Notes: generated by a model not told the origin, from the sequence alone. A stretch of DNA of 64,000 nt from Methylobacterium nonmethylotrophicum (GCF_004745635.1 NZ_SRLB01000034.1:1-64000); one strand, 5' to 3'; positions 52,566 to 61,665 are shown, counted from the first letter of the stretch. Made by a program: numbers and translations.

Positions 52566-52788
52566 GCCGATGCCGCGGTCAAAAACCCCAGCACCGTGCA
52601 TGCAACGTCACTGAGGCACGATGCGGGAATGAGGGTCGTGGCCGCTCACGGGCGGCCGAGTCGATCGGGCGCTCGCAGAACCAGGCGAGGCGGGACCCCA
52701 CGGGGCTGGCAACCCGCCCCCCGTCGGTGTAACCGCCCCGGGCGGGCGACGGACCCCGCGAGAGCCAAACGCGCCCCAAGGACCCGCC

Positions 52789-53802
52789 ATGCGCTTCCTC
52801 GTGACAGGCACGGCCGGCTTCATCGGCTTCCACCTCGCCCGGCGCCTGCTGCAGGCCGGCCACGAGGTGGTGGGGGTCGACGGGCTGACCGACTACTACG
52901 ACGTCGCCCTGAAGCGGGCCCGGCTGGCACTGCTCGAGGCGATGCCGGGCTTCTCGGCCCACGCCTTCATGCTGGAGGAGCCCGGCGCGTTCACGGCCCT
53001 GATGGCGGGGACACGGCCGGAGGTGGTGGTGCACCTCGCCGCCCAGGCTGGGGTGCGCTACAGCCTGCAGCACCCGGAAGCCTACGTCTCGGGCAACGTG
53101 GTGGGCACGTTCCAGGTGCTGGAGGGCTGCCGGTCCCATACGGTGCGCCACCTGCTCTTCGCCTCGACCTCCTCGGCCTATGGCGGCAACCGGGCAGCGC
53201 CGTTCCGCGAGACCGACCGGGCGGTCTGGCCGCTCACCATCTACGCCGCCTCGAAGCTCGCCGGCGAGGCGATGGCGCATTCCTACGCCCATCTGTGGCA
53301 GATCCCCACCACGGCGTTCCGGTTCTTCACGGTCTACGGGCCGTGGGGCCGGCCCGACATGGCGCTGTTCCTGTTCACCCGGAAGATCCTGGCCGGCGAG
53401 CCGATCGACGTCTACGACCACGGCCGGGCGGTGCGGGACTTCACCTATATCGACGACCTCGTCGAGAGCATCGCGCGGCTCGTCGACATCCCCCCTCCCC
53501 CGCCCGGCGCGGATCCCGTCTCGGCGGCCGACACCCTGAGCCCGGTCGCGCCCTACCGGATGGTCAATATCGGGGGCGGACGGCCGGTGAGCGTGTCGGC
53601 GATGATCGACGCCCTCGAAGACGCGCTCGGATGCCGGGCGGTGCGCCACCTGCGCGACCTGCCGCCCGGCGACGTCGCGCAGACCGAGGCCAGCACCGCG
53701 CTGCTGCGCGACCTCGTCGGCTACGTGCCGCAGACGCCGATCGAGGCCGGCATCCCGGCCTTCGTCGCCTGGTACCGGGAGCACTACCGCACGGATCCGT
53801 GA
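52789..53802 (+). CDS. NAD-dependent sugar epimerase (UDP-glucuronate 4-epimerase-like)
   Basis: The 337-residue extended SDR has the Rossmann motif GTAGFIG (residues 7-13), the DGLTDYYD loop specific to UDP-GlcA epimerases (substrate Asp/Tyr), catalytic Ser in STSSAYG (about 125), and YAASK (Tyr/Lys, about 150). It interconverts UDP-glucuronate and UDP-galacturonate or a related nucleotide sugar for envelope polysaccharides. AAGGA lies 7 bases before the ATG. It is followed 43 bases later by the regulator gene on the same strand, but no common role is evident. Confidence 0.87.
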   Translation: MRFLVTGTAGFIGFHLARRLLQAGHEVVGVDGLTDYYDVALKRARLALLEAMPGFSAHAFMLEEPGAFTALMAGTRPEVVVHLAAQAGVRYSLQHPEAYVSGNVVGTFQVLEGCRSHTVRHLLFASTSSAYGGNRAAPFRETDRAVWPLTIYAASKLAGEAMAHSYAHLWQIPTTAFRFFTVYGPWGRPDMALFLFTRKILAGEPIDVYDHGRAVRDFTYIDDLVESIARLVDIPPPPPGADPVSAADTLSPVAPYRMVNIGGGRPVSVSAMIDALEDALGCRAVRHLRDLPPGDVAQTEASTALLRDLVGYVPQTPIEAGIPAFVAWYREHYRTDP

Positions 53803-53845
53803 TCGCCGGCTTGTCAGCGCCCCCGCGACAGTGCTCAATCCCCCC

Positions 53846-55099
53846 ATGCCCCGCAGCCTCGATCCCGAGACCGTGCCCGCCCCCGACGCGGCGCCGCGCC
53901 AGACCCGGCGCTACGCCCTGAAGCGCGACGCCATCCTCCACGCCGCCGCCGCCCTGATCAACGAGGCCGGCGTGAAGGGCACGACGCTCGCCGACGTCGC
54001 CCGCAGCGTCGGGCTGATGACGAACAGCGTCACCTACTACTACCGCCGCAAGGAGGATCTGGCGGCGGCCTGCTTCCTGCACACGATCGGGGTGCTCGAC
54101 GGGCTGGTGGCCCGGGCCGAGGCGGCGCCGGACGGGCCGGCGCGGCTCGCGCGCCTCCTCGACCTCGCGGTCGCCCACCGGGCCGCGATGGCGGCGGGCG
54201 AGGAGCCGGACATCGCCGTGCTCAACGACGTGCGGGCGCTGCCCGCGCCCCAGGCCGAGAGCGTGTTCTCGGCCTACAACGCGCTGTTCCGCCGCCTGCG
54301 CGGCCTGTTCGACGAGGGCGGCCTCGACCGGCAGGACCGCAACGCCCGCACCCATCTGCTGCTCTCGGTGATGCACTCGACCCGGCTGTGGATCCACCGC
54401 TACGAGCCGCGCGACTACGCGCGGGCCGGCGCCCGGATGGCCGACCTCCTCACGAACGGCCTGGCGGCGCCGGGCTCGGCCTGGCGGCCGGACCCTCTGC
54501 CCGAGCCGGCGCCCGCAGAGGAGAGCGAGGTGTCGCCGGAGGCCTTCCTGCGCGCCGCCACGATCCTCATCAACCAGCAGGGCTATCGCGGCGCCTCGGT
54601 CGAGAAGATCTCGGGCCTCCTCAAGGTCACCAAGGGCTCGTTCTATCACCACAACGACAACAAGGACGACCTCGTCGCCAATTGCTTCGCCCGCAGCTTC
54701 GCGCAGATCCGGGCGGTGCAGGACGCGGCGGACGCCCGCGGCGGCAGCGGCTGGGACCGGATCTGCACCGCCTCCGCCACGCTGGTGCGCAGCCAGCTCG
54801 GGCCGGGCGGTCCGCTCCTGCGCGTCACCGCCTTCAGCGCCCTGCCGGAGGCCCTGCGCACCGAGACGCGCCGCACCATGAACCGCCTGACCGAGCGCTT
54901 CGGCTTCTGCCTCGTCGACGGCATGGCGGACGGCTCGGTGCGGCCGCTCGATGCGGGGATCGCCGCGCAGCTCGTCTCCAGCATGGTCAACGCGGCGGCC
55001 GAATTGCCGGCCTGGGTGCCGGGGGTGACGCCGGACACCGCCGCGGACCTGTATGCGCGGCCGTTGTTCCTGGGGCTGTTTGCGCCGGCGGCACGGTGA
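53846..55099 (+). CDS. Fused double TetR-family regulator
   Basis: The 417-residue protein contains two TetR regulators head to tail. The first has a DNA-binding helix-turn-helix at about 27-72 (LKRDAILHAAAALINEAGV then TNSVTYYYRRKEDL) and the second at about 230-275 (FLRAATILINQQGYRGASVEKI then TKGSFYHHNDNKDDL). Each is followed by a helical ligand-binding part. Normal TetR proteins are about 200 residues and dimerise, so this chain may act as a covalent pseudo-dimer. GTG 53831 is an alternative start. It is followed by a repeat copy and converges on the cytochrome b561 gene. Confidence 0.85.
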   Translation: MPRSLDPETVPAPDAAPRQTRRYALKRDAILHAAAALINEAGVKGTTLADVARSVGLMTNSVTYYYRRKEDLAAACFLHTIGVLDGLVARAEAAPDGPARLARLLDLAVAHRAAMAAGEEPDIAVLNDVRALPAPQAESVFSAYNALFRRLRGLFDEGGLDRQDRNARTHLLLSVMHSTRLWIHRYEPRDYARAGARMADLLTNGLAAPGSAWRPDPLPEPAPAEESEVSPEAFLRAATILINQQGYRGASVEKISGLLKVTKGSFYHHNDNKDDLVANCFARSFAQIRAVQDAADARGGSGWDRICTASATLVRSQLGPGGPLLRVTAFSALPEALRTETRRTMNRLTERFGFCLVDGMADGSVRPLDAGIAAQLVSSMVNAAAELPAWVPGVTPDTAADLYARPLFLGLFAPAAR

Positions 55100-55120
55100 G
55101 CGAAGCCCGCTTCATCCTGG

Positions 55121-55250
55121 TCGCGACCTCATCCTGAGGTGCGAACGAAGTGAGCCTCGAAGGAGGGCTCCAGGAATCTCGGAGACCTCTGGAGCCCTCC
55201 TTCGAGGTCAGTCGATGTTCATCGACTGACGCCTCAGGATGAGGTTGCGG
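55121..55250. repeat. Palindromic interspersed repeat, family CCTCATCCTGAGG, copy 3
   Basis: Outer arms TCGCGACCTCATCCTGAGGTG (from 55121) and CCTCAGGATGAGGTTGCG (to about 55250), with inner stem CCTCGAAGGAGGGCTCCAG (55155-55173) and its complement at 55189-55207. Architecture is as in copy 1. It separates the double TetR gene from the converging cytochrome b561 gene. Confidence 0.78.
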
Positions 55251-55286
55251 GCAGGAGGAATGGTGCAAGGATCGACCAAACCCGCC

Positions 55287-55847
55287 TCACCCCCCGGCCA
55301 CCCGCCGCGGCCACATCCGCCCCATCACCTCGTCGCGCCGGATCCAGGCGTGCCAGGCGACTGCCAGCACGTGCAGGGCGAGCACGATCCCGACCGCCCA
55401 GGCGATCCAGTAATGCGCGCCGTACCCCGCCTGCGACAGGGCCTTGTCGACCGGCACGAGGCGCGGGAACGAGAAGAGCCCGAACAACGGCAGGCCGTAG
55501 CCGCCCGCCGCCGAGTAGACGTAGCCGCTCACCGGCAGGAGCAGCATCAGGACGTAGAGGCTCCAATGGGCCACCTTCGCGGCGAGATGGGCGGAGCGGG
55601 AGGGTGGGGCGCGGTAGGCCGGCTCGCCGGCGATCAACCGGTAGACGAGGCGCAGCGGCAGGAGCAGCAGCACCGTCAGGCCGACCGACTTGTGGATGTC
55701 GAGGAGCTCGCGCCGCGGCGAGGTGCCGGGGGCCTGCCAGGCGGCGTAGATCCCGATGCCGAGCGCGACGAGGATCAGGGCCGCCATCAGCCAGTGGAAG
55801 CCGCGCTGGGTGCGGTCGTAGTGGTAGATCTGGCTGGCACCGGACAT
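55287..55847 (-). CDS. Cytochrome b561 family protein
   Basis: The 186-residue membrane cytochrome has four helices (about 18-35, 52-72, 88-110, 148-168) and the paired histidines expected to bind two haem groups (His18 in GFHWLMAAL, His about 52 in DIHKSVGL, AHW about 91, LHVLAVAWH about 165). Related bacterial CybB proteins move electrons between quinones and superoxide or other acceptors. It is a lone gene, divergent from radA. Confidence 0.9.
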   Translation of the reverse strand: MSGASQIYHYDRTQRGFHWLMAALILVALGIGIYAAWQAPGTSPRRELLDIHKSVGLTVLLLLPLRLVYRLIAGEPAYRAPPSRSAHLAAKVAHWSLYVLMLLLPVSGYVYSAAGGYGLPLFGLFSFPRLVPVDKALSQAGYGAHYWIAWAVGIVLALHVLAVAWHAWIRRDEVMGRMWPRRVAGG

Positions 55848-56008
55848 CGTTCAGGCGATCCTTAACGGTAGCGACGGCCGAGCTGTCGCGGCGGATCGGG
55901 GCGCGAGCGCGGCGGGTTCGTTTCCGGAGTGTCGCGGCGCGGTTGCAACGGCCCGGCCCTCGGGACATATCAGGAACACGTGACGGCCACCCCGGAGACC
56001 CGCCGCCG

Positions 56009-57463
56009 ATGGCGAAGACCCACCAGACCTTCGCCTGCCAGTCCTGCGGCGCGGTCTACAACCGCTGGCGCGGGCGCTGCGAGGCCTGCAACGGCTGGAA
56101 CACGATCGTCGAGGAGACGGGCGCCGCGAGCCCGGTCTCCGGCCCGGTCGCGACGCGGCCGAGCCGGGCGCGGGGCCGGATCTTCCCGCTCGAAGGCCTC
56201 ACGGGCGAGGTCAAGGAGGCGCCCCGCACCTCGTCGGGCATCGCCGAGCTCGACCGGGTGACCGGCGGCGGCTTCGTGCGCGGCTCGGTGATCCTGCTCG
56301 GGGGTGATCCCGGCATCGGCAAGTCGACGCTCTTGATGCAGGCCTCCGCGGCGCTCGCCAAACGGGGCGAGCGCGTCGCCTACATCTCGGGCGAGGAGGC
56401 GGTGGGCCAGGTGCGGCTGCGGGCCGAGCGGCTCGGCCTGTCGAGCGCCCCCGTGGAGCTCGCCGCCGAGACCAACGTCGAGGACATCATCGCGACCCTG
56501 AGCCAGGGCCGCCCGCCGGCGCTCGCGATCATCGATTCGATCCAGACGATGTGGACCGAGACGGTGGAATCCGCCCCCGGCACCGTGACCCAGGTCCGCG
56601 GCTCGGCCCAGAGCCTGATCCGCTTCGCCAAGACCTCGGGCACCGCGGTGATCCTCGTCGGCCACGTCACCAAGGACGGGCAGATCGCGGGCCCCCGTGT
56701 CGTCGAGCACATGGTCGACGCGGTGGCCTCGTTCGAGGGCGACCAGGGCCACCATTTCCGCATCCTGCGCGCGGTGAAGAACCGCTTCGGGCCCACCGAC
56801 GAGATCGGGGTGTTCGAGATGACCGACGGGGGGCTCTCGGAGGTGCCCAACCCCTCGGCCCTGTTCCTCGCCGGGCGCGACCTTGCGGCGCCCGGCACCG
56901 CCGTCTTCGCCGGGATGGAGGGGACGCGGCCCCTCCTCGTCGAGATCCAGGCCCTGGTGGCGCCCTCGGCGCTCGGCATGCCGCGGCGCGCCGTGGTCGG
57001 CTGGGACCCCAACCGCCTGTCGATGGTGCTGGCGGTGCTGGAGGCCCATGGCGGCATCCGGTTGGGCGGCCACGACGTCTATCTCAACGTCGCCGGGGGC
57101 TTGCGCATCAGCGAGCCCGCCGCCGACCTCGCGGTGGCGGCGGCGCTCGTCTCCTCGCTCTCGGGATCGGCGCTCCCTTCGGACGCGGTCTATTTCGGCG
57201 AGGTCGGCCTGTCGGGGGCAATCCGCCCGGTCGCGCAGGCCCCGGCGCGGCTGAAGGAGGCGCAGAAGCTCGGCTTCGCCAAGGCGCTGATGCCGCAGGG
57301 ACGCGAGGGCGCCGGCCGCGACGGGTCCGGGACTGGGTTTCCGGCCGAGTCCCTGCGCCACATCGCCGACCTGGTGGCGGGGGTCGCCGCCAGCGGCAAG
57401 CCGGCCCGGGGCGGGCGGCGGCCGCAGCAGCGGATGCCGGCCTACGACGACGAGGAAGCCTGA
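56009..57463 (+). CDS. radA: DNA repair protein RadA
   Basis: The 484-residue RecA-like branch-migration protein acts in recombinational repair. It has an N-terminal zinc finger (Cys10, Cys13, Cys24, Cys27), Walker A GDPGIGKST (about 95), the RadA-specific KNRFG motif (about 260), and a C-terminal Lon-type domain. It opens the conserved block radA-cvpA-purF-SDR. The start ATG 56009 gives the standard zinc-finger N-terminus. Confidence 0.97.
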   Translation: MAKTHQTFACQSCGAVYNRWRGRCEACNGWNTIVEETGAASPVSGPVATRPSRARGRIFPLEGLTGEVKEAPRTSSGIAELDRVTGGGFVRGSVILLGGDPGIGKSTLLMQASAALAKRGERVAYISGEEAVGQVRLRAERLGLSSAPVELAAETNVEDIIATLSQGRPPALAIIDSIQTMWTETVESAPGTVTQVRGSAQSLIRFAKTSGTAVILVGHVTKDGQIAGPRVVEHMVDAVASFEGDQGHHFRILRAVKNRFGPTDEIGVFEMTDGGLSEVPNPSALFLAGRDLAAPGTAVFAGMEGTRPLLVEIQALVAPSALGMPRRAVVGWDPNRLSMVLAVLEAHGGIRLGGHDVYLNVAGGLRISEPAADLAVAAALVSSLSGSALPSDAVYFGEVGLSGAIRPVAQAPARLKEAQKLGFAKALMPQGREGAGRDGSGTGFPAESLRHIADLVAGVAASGKPARGGRRPQQRMPAYDDEEA

Positions 57464-57592
57464 GCGGCTTCGCCGGCACCGGCCTTGCCGGCAACAGGGT
57501 GACGAAGCGACTCCGGCAGCGTATACAACCCTCGCGGTGCAGGGCAGCCGCGACCAGAGGCAACGCTTTTCGCCCCCGAACCGTTCCTGCCG

Positions 57593-58186
57593 ATGCCGTT
57601 CTCCGTTCTCGATCTCGTCGTCCTGGGTGTCGTCGTGATGTCCGCGCTGCTCGCGGCCGTGCGGGGCTTCACCCGCGAGGTGCTGGCGATCGTGGCCTGG
57701 GTCGCGGCGGCGGGCCTCGCCTGGTACCTGCACCCGCTGCTCCTGCCGACCGTCAAGCAGCATGTCTCGAGCGACACCGTCTCGCTGGTGGTGTCGATCG
57801 CCGCGATCTTCCTCGTCACCCTCCTGGTGGTCTCGGTGATCACCGTGAAGATCTCGGACCTGATCCTCGATTCGCGCATCGGCGCCGTCGACCGCAGCCT
57901 CGGCCTGGCCTTCGGGGCGGCCCGCGGCTTCCTGATCTGCGTCATCGGCTGGGTTTTTCTCGCCTGGCTGGTCCAGGGCAAGGTGCCGGACTGGGCCCAG
58001 CAGGCGCGCAGCCGCGAGATCCTGGAGAACAGCGGACAGAAGCTGGTGGCGATGCTGCCGGACAACCCGGAAGGCCTGCTCAAGCAGTTCCGCAAGCCCA
58101 AGCCCGAGGCCGATCCCGGCACCGACGTGCCGGCGGAGGCCGATGCCCCGCCCCAGCGCCGCACCGACGCCAGCCCGCGGCGCTGA
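57593..58186 (+). CDS. cvpA: CvpA family membrane protein
   Basis: The 197-residue protein begins MPFSVLDLVVLGVVVMSALLA and has four membrane segments with the CvpA pattern VRGFTREVL and DRSLGLAFGAARGFLICV. Family members are needed for colicin V export in some hosts and often lie next to purF. The C-terminal 45 residues are hydrophilic and proline-rich. It is 130 bases after radA and is followed by a terminator-like hairpin at 58200-58223. Confidence 0.92.
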   Translation: MPFSVLDLVVLGVVVMSALLAAVRGFTREVLAIVAWVAAAGLAWYLHPLLLPTVKQHVSSDTVSLVVSIAAIFLVTLLVVSVITVKISDLILDSRIGAVDRSLGLAFGAARGFLICVIGWVFLAWLVQGKVPDWAQQARSREILENSGQKLVAMLPDNPEGLLKQFRKPKPEADPGTDVPAEADAPPQRRTDASPRR

Positions 58187-58199
58187 AGCGAGACTGCGC

Positions 58200-58223
58200 A
58201 AGGACGCCCGCCCGGCGTCCTTT
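58200..58223 (+). terminator. Terminator-like hairpin after cvpA
   Basis: The stem AAGGACGCC/GGCGTCCTT (9 bases, 5-base loop CGCCC) lies 14 bases after the cvpA stop and is followed by T and a GC-poor stretch (TTTGCATG). It may end radA-cvpA transcription before purF. The T-run is short, so strength is uncertain. Confidence 0.55.
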
Positions 58224-58441
58224 GCATGTGAGATACGCCCCGCAACGCGGTCCCCACGCCTTGGTTCCGCCCGCCGCAGCGACTACATAGCCGGCGCGGG
58301 GTACGATTCCGGACGCTCTCGTCGCACGAGGCCGGCGCGAAACCTGCCTCGCGGGGCGAATCAGGCCCGCGCGCGGATGTCCGGCGCGCGGGGTCGGCGA
58401 GGCGAGGCCGTGCGGTGACCGGCCACCAGGGGCTTCTCATC

Positions 58442-59944
58442 ATGGCAGCACGCAGCGAAACCTTCCGGGGTGCCCCCGGGACGAGCGAGGCGTTCGGCGG
58501 CGACCTCGACCTCGACGGCGACACCCTGCGCGAGGAATGCGGCGTCTTCGGCATCTACGGCCACCCGGACGCCGCCGCGATCGTGGCGCTCGGCCTCCAT
58601 GCCCTGCAGCATCGCGGCCAGGAGGCGGCAGGCATCGTGTCCTTCGACGGCCGGGTCTTCCACTCCGAGCGCCGCATGGGCCTCGTCGGCGACTCGTTCT
58701 CCGACCTCGCCACGATCGAGCGCCTGAAGGGCCAGACCGCGATCGGCCACGTGCGCTACTCGACGACCGGCGAGACGATCCTGCGCAACGTGCAGCCGCT
58801 CTTCGCCGAGCTCGAGACCGGCGGCCTCGCGGTCGCCCATAACGGCAACCTGACGAACGGCCTGCTGCTGCGCCGCCAGCTCGTGCGCGACGGCGCGATC
58901 TGCCAGTCGACCTCCGACACGGAAGCGATCCTCCACCTCGTCGCCCGCTCGCGCCACGTGCGCATCGTCGACCGGGTGATGGACGCCCTGCGCCAGATCG
59001 AGGGCGCCTACGCCCTCGTGATGATGACGAACAAGAAGCTGATCGGCGCCCGCGATCCGCTCGGCATCCGCCCGCTGGTGCTGGGCGAGCTCGACGGCCG
59101 CTACATCCTGGCCTCCGAGACCTGCGCCCTCGACATTATCGGCGCCCGCTTCGTGCGCGACGTCGAGAACGGCGAGATGGTGGTGATCTCGGACGAGGGC
59201 ATCGAGTCGATCCGCTTCGCCCGCGCGCAACCGTTGCGGCCCTGCATCTTCGAGTACATCTACTTCGCCCGGCCCGACTCGGTCGTGAACGGCAAGAACG
59301 TCTACACGGTGCGCAAGAACATCGGCGTCGAGCTGGCGAAGGAATCGCCGGCGGAGGCCGACATCGTCATCCCGGTGCCGGATTCCGGCGTGCCGGCGGC
59401 GCTCGGCTACGCCCAGGAGACGGGGCTCCCCTACGAGCTCGGGATCATCCGCAACCACTATGTCGGCCGCACCTTCATCCAGCCGACCCAGTCGGTGCGC
59501 GAGCTCGGCGTGCGGATGAAGCACTCGGCCAACCGCGCGGCGGTCGAGGGCAAGCGCATCGTGCTCGTCGATGACAGCCTTGTGCGCGGCACCACCTCGG
59601 TGAAGATCGTCCGGATGATGCGCGAGGCCGGCGCCCGCGAGGTGCATTTCCGGATCGCCTCGCCGCCGATCACCCACCCGGACTTCTACGGCATCGACAC
59701 GCCGGAGAAGGAGAAGCTGCTCGCCGCCACCCACGACCTCGAGAGCATGCGCCGCTATATCGGTGCCGATTCCCTCGCCTTCCTGTCGATCGAGGGGCTC
59801 TACCGGGCGATGGGCGAGGAGAGCCGCGACGCGGCCTGCCCGCAATACACGGACCATTGCTTCACCGGCGACTATCCGACGCCGCTGACCGACCTCGCAG
59901 TCGCCTCGCCGCGCCGGATGGCGATCCTCGCCGAGGCCGACTGA
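58442..59944 (+). CDS. purF: Amidophosphoribosyltransferase
   Basis: This 500-residue enzyme of the first step of de novo purine synthesis (PRPP plus glutamine to phosphoribosylamine). The N-terminal glutaminase nucleophile Cys33 (EECGVFGIYG) follows a 32-residue propeptide, and the PRPP loop is IVLVDDSLVRGTTS (about 375). The C-terminal YTDHCFTGDYPT is typical of proteobacterial enzymes. ATG 58442 has AGGGG upstream; GTG 58415 is an alternative. It follows cvpA after a hairpin and precedes the SDR gene by 20 bases. Confidence 0.96.
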   Translation: MAARSETFRGAPGTSEAFGGDLDLDGDTLREECGVFGIYGHPDAAAIVALGLHALQHRGQEAAGIVSFDGRVFHSERRMGLVGDSFSDLATIERLKGQTAIGHVRYSTTGETILRNVQPLFAELETGGLAVAHNGNLTNGLLLRRQLVRDGAICQSTSDTEAILHLVARSRHVRIVDRVMDALRQIEGAYALVMMTNKKLIGARDPLGIRPLVLGELDGRYILASETCALDIIGARFVRDVENGEMVVISDEGIESIRFARAQPLRPCIFEYIYFARPDSVVNGKNVYTVRKNIGVELAKESPAEADIVIPVPDSGVPAALGYAQETGLPYELGIIRNHYVGRTFIQPTQSVRELGVRMKHSANRAAVEGKRIVLVDDSLVRGTTSVKIVRMMREAGAREVHFRIASPPITHPDFYGIDTPEKEKLLAATHDLESMRRYIGADSLAFLSIEGLYRAMGEESRDAACPQYTDHCFTGDYPTPLTDLAVASPRRMAILAEAD

Positions 59945-59964
59945 CCCTGAGCCCGACCGACCCG

Positions 59965-60723
59965 ATGTCCGACACCTCCCTGCCCCACAAGCCCCTCGCC
60001 GAGCGCATCGCCGTCGTCACCGGGGCGTCCCGCGGCATCGGCCGCGCGGCGTCCCTGGCGCTGGCCGAGGCCGGCGCCCACGTCATCGCGGTCGCCCGCA
60101 CGCAGGGCGCCCTCGAGGAGCTCGACGACGCCGTGCGGGCGGCGGGCGGCTCCGCCACCCTCGTCCCCCTCGACCTGTGCGATTACGACGCCATCGACCG
60201 CCTCGGTGCTGCGATCAACGAGCGCTGGGGCCGGCTCGACGTGCTCGTCGGCAATGCCGGCGTGCTCGGCAAGCTGATGCCGCTCGGGCATGTCGACCCG
60301 AAGGTCTGGACGAGCGTGATGGACGTCAACGTCACGGCGAACTGGCGCCTGATCCGCTCCCTCGACCCGCTGCTGCGGCGCTCCGAGGCCGGCCGGGCGG
60401 TGTTCGTCACCTCGGGTGCGGCCTCGTCGTGCCGGGCCTATTGGGGGCCCTACGCGGTGTCGAAGGCGGCACTGGAGGCCCTGGTGCGCACCTATGCGGC
60501 CGAGACTGCCCAGACGCCGGTGCGCGCGATGCTGCTCAATCCCGGCCCCCTGCGCACCGCGATGCGCAAGGCCGCGATGCCGGGCGAGGACCCCGAGACC
60601 CTGCGCACGCCCGAGGACCTGGCGCCCCACATCGTCCGCCTGGCGAGCCCGGACTGGACCGAGAGCGGGACGATCTTCGACTTCCCGACCGGGCGCGTGC
60701 TGACGCCGCAGAAGCCGGCCTGA
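59965..60723 (+). CDS. SDR-family oxidoreductase
   Basis: The 252-residue short-chain dehydrogenase has TGASRGIG (about 20-27), VGNAGVLG (about 98), catalytic Tyr/Lys in YAVSK (about 158-162), and the C-terminal TGRVLTPQKP. It resembles FabG-like or YciK-like proteins; the substrate is unknown. It follows purF by 20 bases, a position it keeps in other Hyphomicrobiales, which suggests a housekeeping rather than catabolic role. Confidence 0.9.
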   Translation: MSDTSLPHKPLAERIAVVTGASRGIGRAASLALAEAGAHVIAVARTQGALEELDDAVRAAGGSATLVPLDLCDYDAIDRLGAAINERWGRLDVLVGNAGVLGKLMPLGHVDPKVWTSVMDVNVTANWRLIRSLDPLLRRSEAGRAVFVTSGAASSCRAYWGPYAVSKAALEALVRTYAAETAQTPVRAMLLNPGPLRTAMRKAAMPGEDPETLRTPEDLAPHIVRLASPDWTESGTIFDFPTGRVLTPQKPA

Positions 60724-61184
60724 GGTGCCGCAAGGACGTGCGCATCCGGGCGGTCCGTCGTCGGGCTGCCCGGCCACGCGTCGAGAGCGCGCACGTCGCT
60801 CGCCGCGTCGTGACGGCAGGTAGCCGGGCGGGAGGCACGAATTCGGTTCTCTGGTAAGATTAAAGCCAAGCCTGCGGCTCTCGCCTCGTCGAACCCGGTT
60901 CTCGCAGCCAAGAGTCCAAGACGTGCTGTTTTGCCGGGATGCTGTGACCCGATTCAGTGTACCTCACGCAACTCCCGCTGCGCCGAGGCCGCCGCACTGA
61001 TCCATGCCGGCAAACGGGAGTTGTGTGAGAGGCACTTAGGACTGCTGCGGAGCCGGTTCTCGACAAGAACGTCGAGGCCGGGCCGCCTTGTGCTCCACAG
61101 GCGTGGGCCTTCGACCGGCTGGCCCGGTCCCGCCCGGCCGGCTATCAGGCGCGGGGAGCCACGAGCCAGGAGGGCCTTGAGCCG
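60724..61184. other. Intergenic region with an inverted repeat
   Basis: No gene is recognised in 461 bases. A GGTAAGATTAAAGCC patch (60854-60868) is locally AT-rich. The rest, up to the DmrA-like gene, contains the inverted repeat at 60963-61029 and no other structure I can name. Confidence 0.35.
60963..61029. repeat. Inverted repeat upstream of the DmrA-like gene
   Basis: CTCACGCAACTCCCG (60963-60977) and CGGGAGTTGTGTGAG (61015-61029) pair with a single mismatch, flanked by further partial matches (GTGTAC/GGCAC). The 37-base loop is GC-rich. It sits 155 bases before the DmrA-like start; it may be a regulatory stem or an extragenic palindrome. Confidence 0.5.
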
Positions 61185-61589
61185 ATGATCGACGTGCGGG
61201 CGATGTGCGCCATCGGGCAGCGGGGCCAGCTCGGCCTGAACGGGCGGATGCCGTGGGAGGGCAACACCGACCCGCTCTATGTCGAGGACGTGACCCGGTT
61301 CTTCGCCGAGACGCAGGGCCACGTGCTGATCGCCGGGCCGAAGACCATCGAGGCGGTGCCGGCCTTCGCCTATCAGGACCGCACCATCGCCGTCATCCGC
61401 TCGCACGAGGATCCGCGCGCGGTGCTGGCGCGCTATCCCGGCCGCCGCATCTTCGTCGGCGGCGGCATCGCGGTCTGGAACGTCTACGCGCCGTTCATCC
61501 AGCAATGGGACATCACCCGCCTGCCCTATGACGGCGAGGCCGACCGCTGGTTCGATCCGGCCTGGCTGGTGGGGCGGGGCCGGGGGTGA
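61185..61589 (+). CDS. dmrA: DHFR-like protein, probable dihydromethanopterin reductase
   Basis: The 134-residue protein is shorter than DHFR but keeps the fold: IDVRAMCAIGQRGQLGLNGRMPWEG at the N-terminus, HVLIAGPKTIEAVP (NADPH), RTIAVIRSHEDP and VGGGIAVWNVY. DmrA of Methylorubrum extorquens, a 15-kDa relative of DHFR, reduces dihydromethanopterin in the synthesis of H4MPT, the C1 carrier for formaldehyde oxidation. Length, missing DHFR insertions and the organism type favour DmrA; true DHFR remains possible. It starts ATG 61185, with GAGG upstream. Confidence 0.75.
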   Translation: MIDVRAMCAIGQRGQLGLNGRMPWEGNTDPLYVEDVTRFFAETQGHVLIAGPKTIEAVPAFAYQDRTIAVIRSHEDPRAVLARYPGRRIFVGGGIAVWNVYAPFIQQWDITRLPYDGEADRWFDPAWLVGRGRG

Positions 61590-61626
61590 GCGGCCGCCTC
61601 ACCTGGCAGTCCTGCCGCGCTCCGGC

Positions 61627-61665
61627 GTCATCCCAAGGCCGCGACGGCGCAACCCGGGACGACCG
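61627..61665 (-). repeat. Degenerate extragenic palindrome arm
   Basis: GTCATCCCAAGGCCGCGACG and the following CAACCCGGGACGAC resemble, with several mismatches, the arm GTCATCCCGGGGCCGCGC...CCCGGGAT of the repeat at 43228. It appears to be a single decayed arm without its partner. Confidence 0.35.

Noticed and set aside
52566..52788. Possible riboswitch before the epimerase gene
   Set aside because: Several GC-rich stems can be drawn, but no conserved riboswitch core (SAM-II, cobalamin, TPP or other) is recognisable.
47841..55250. CRISPR array
   Set aside because: The repeats are few, palindromic over long arms, unequal in length and separated by genes, which is not the layout of an array.
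60931..61188. 85-codon frame before the DmrA-like gene
   Set aside because: It crosses an inverted repeat, lacks a ribosome site and resembles no family.
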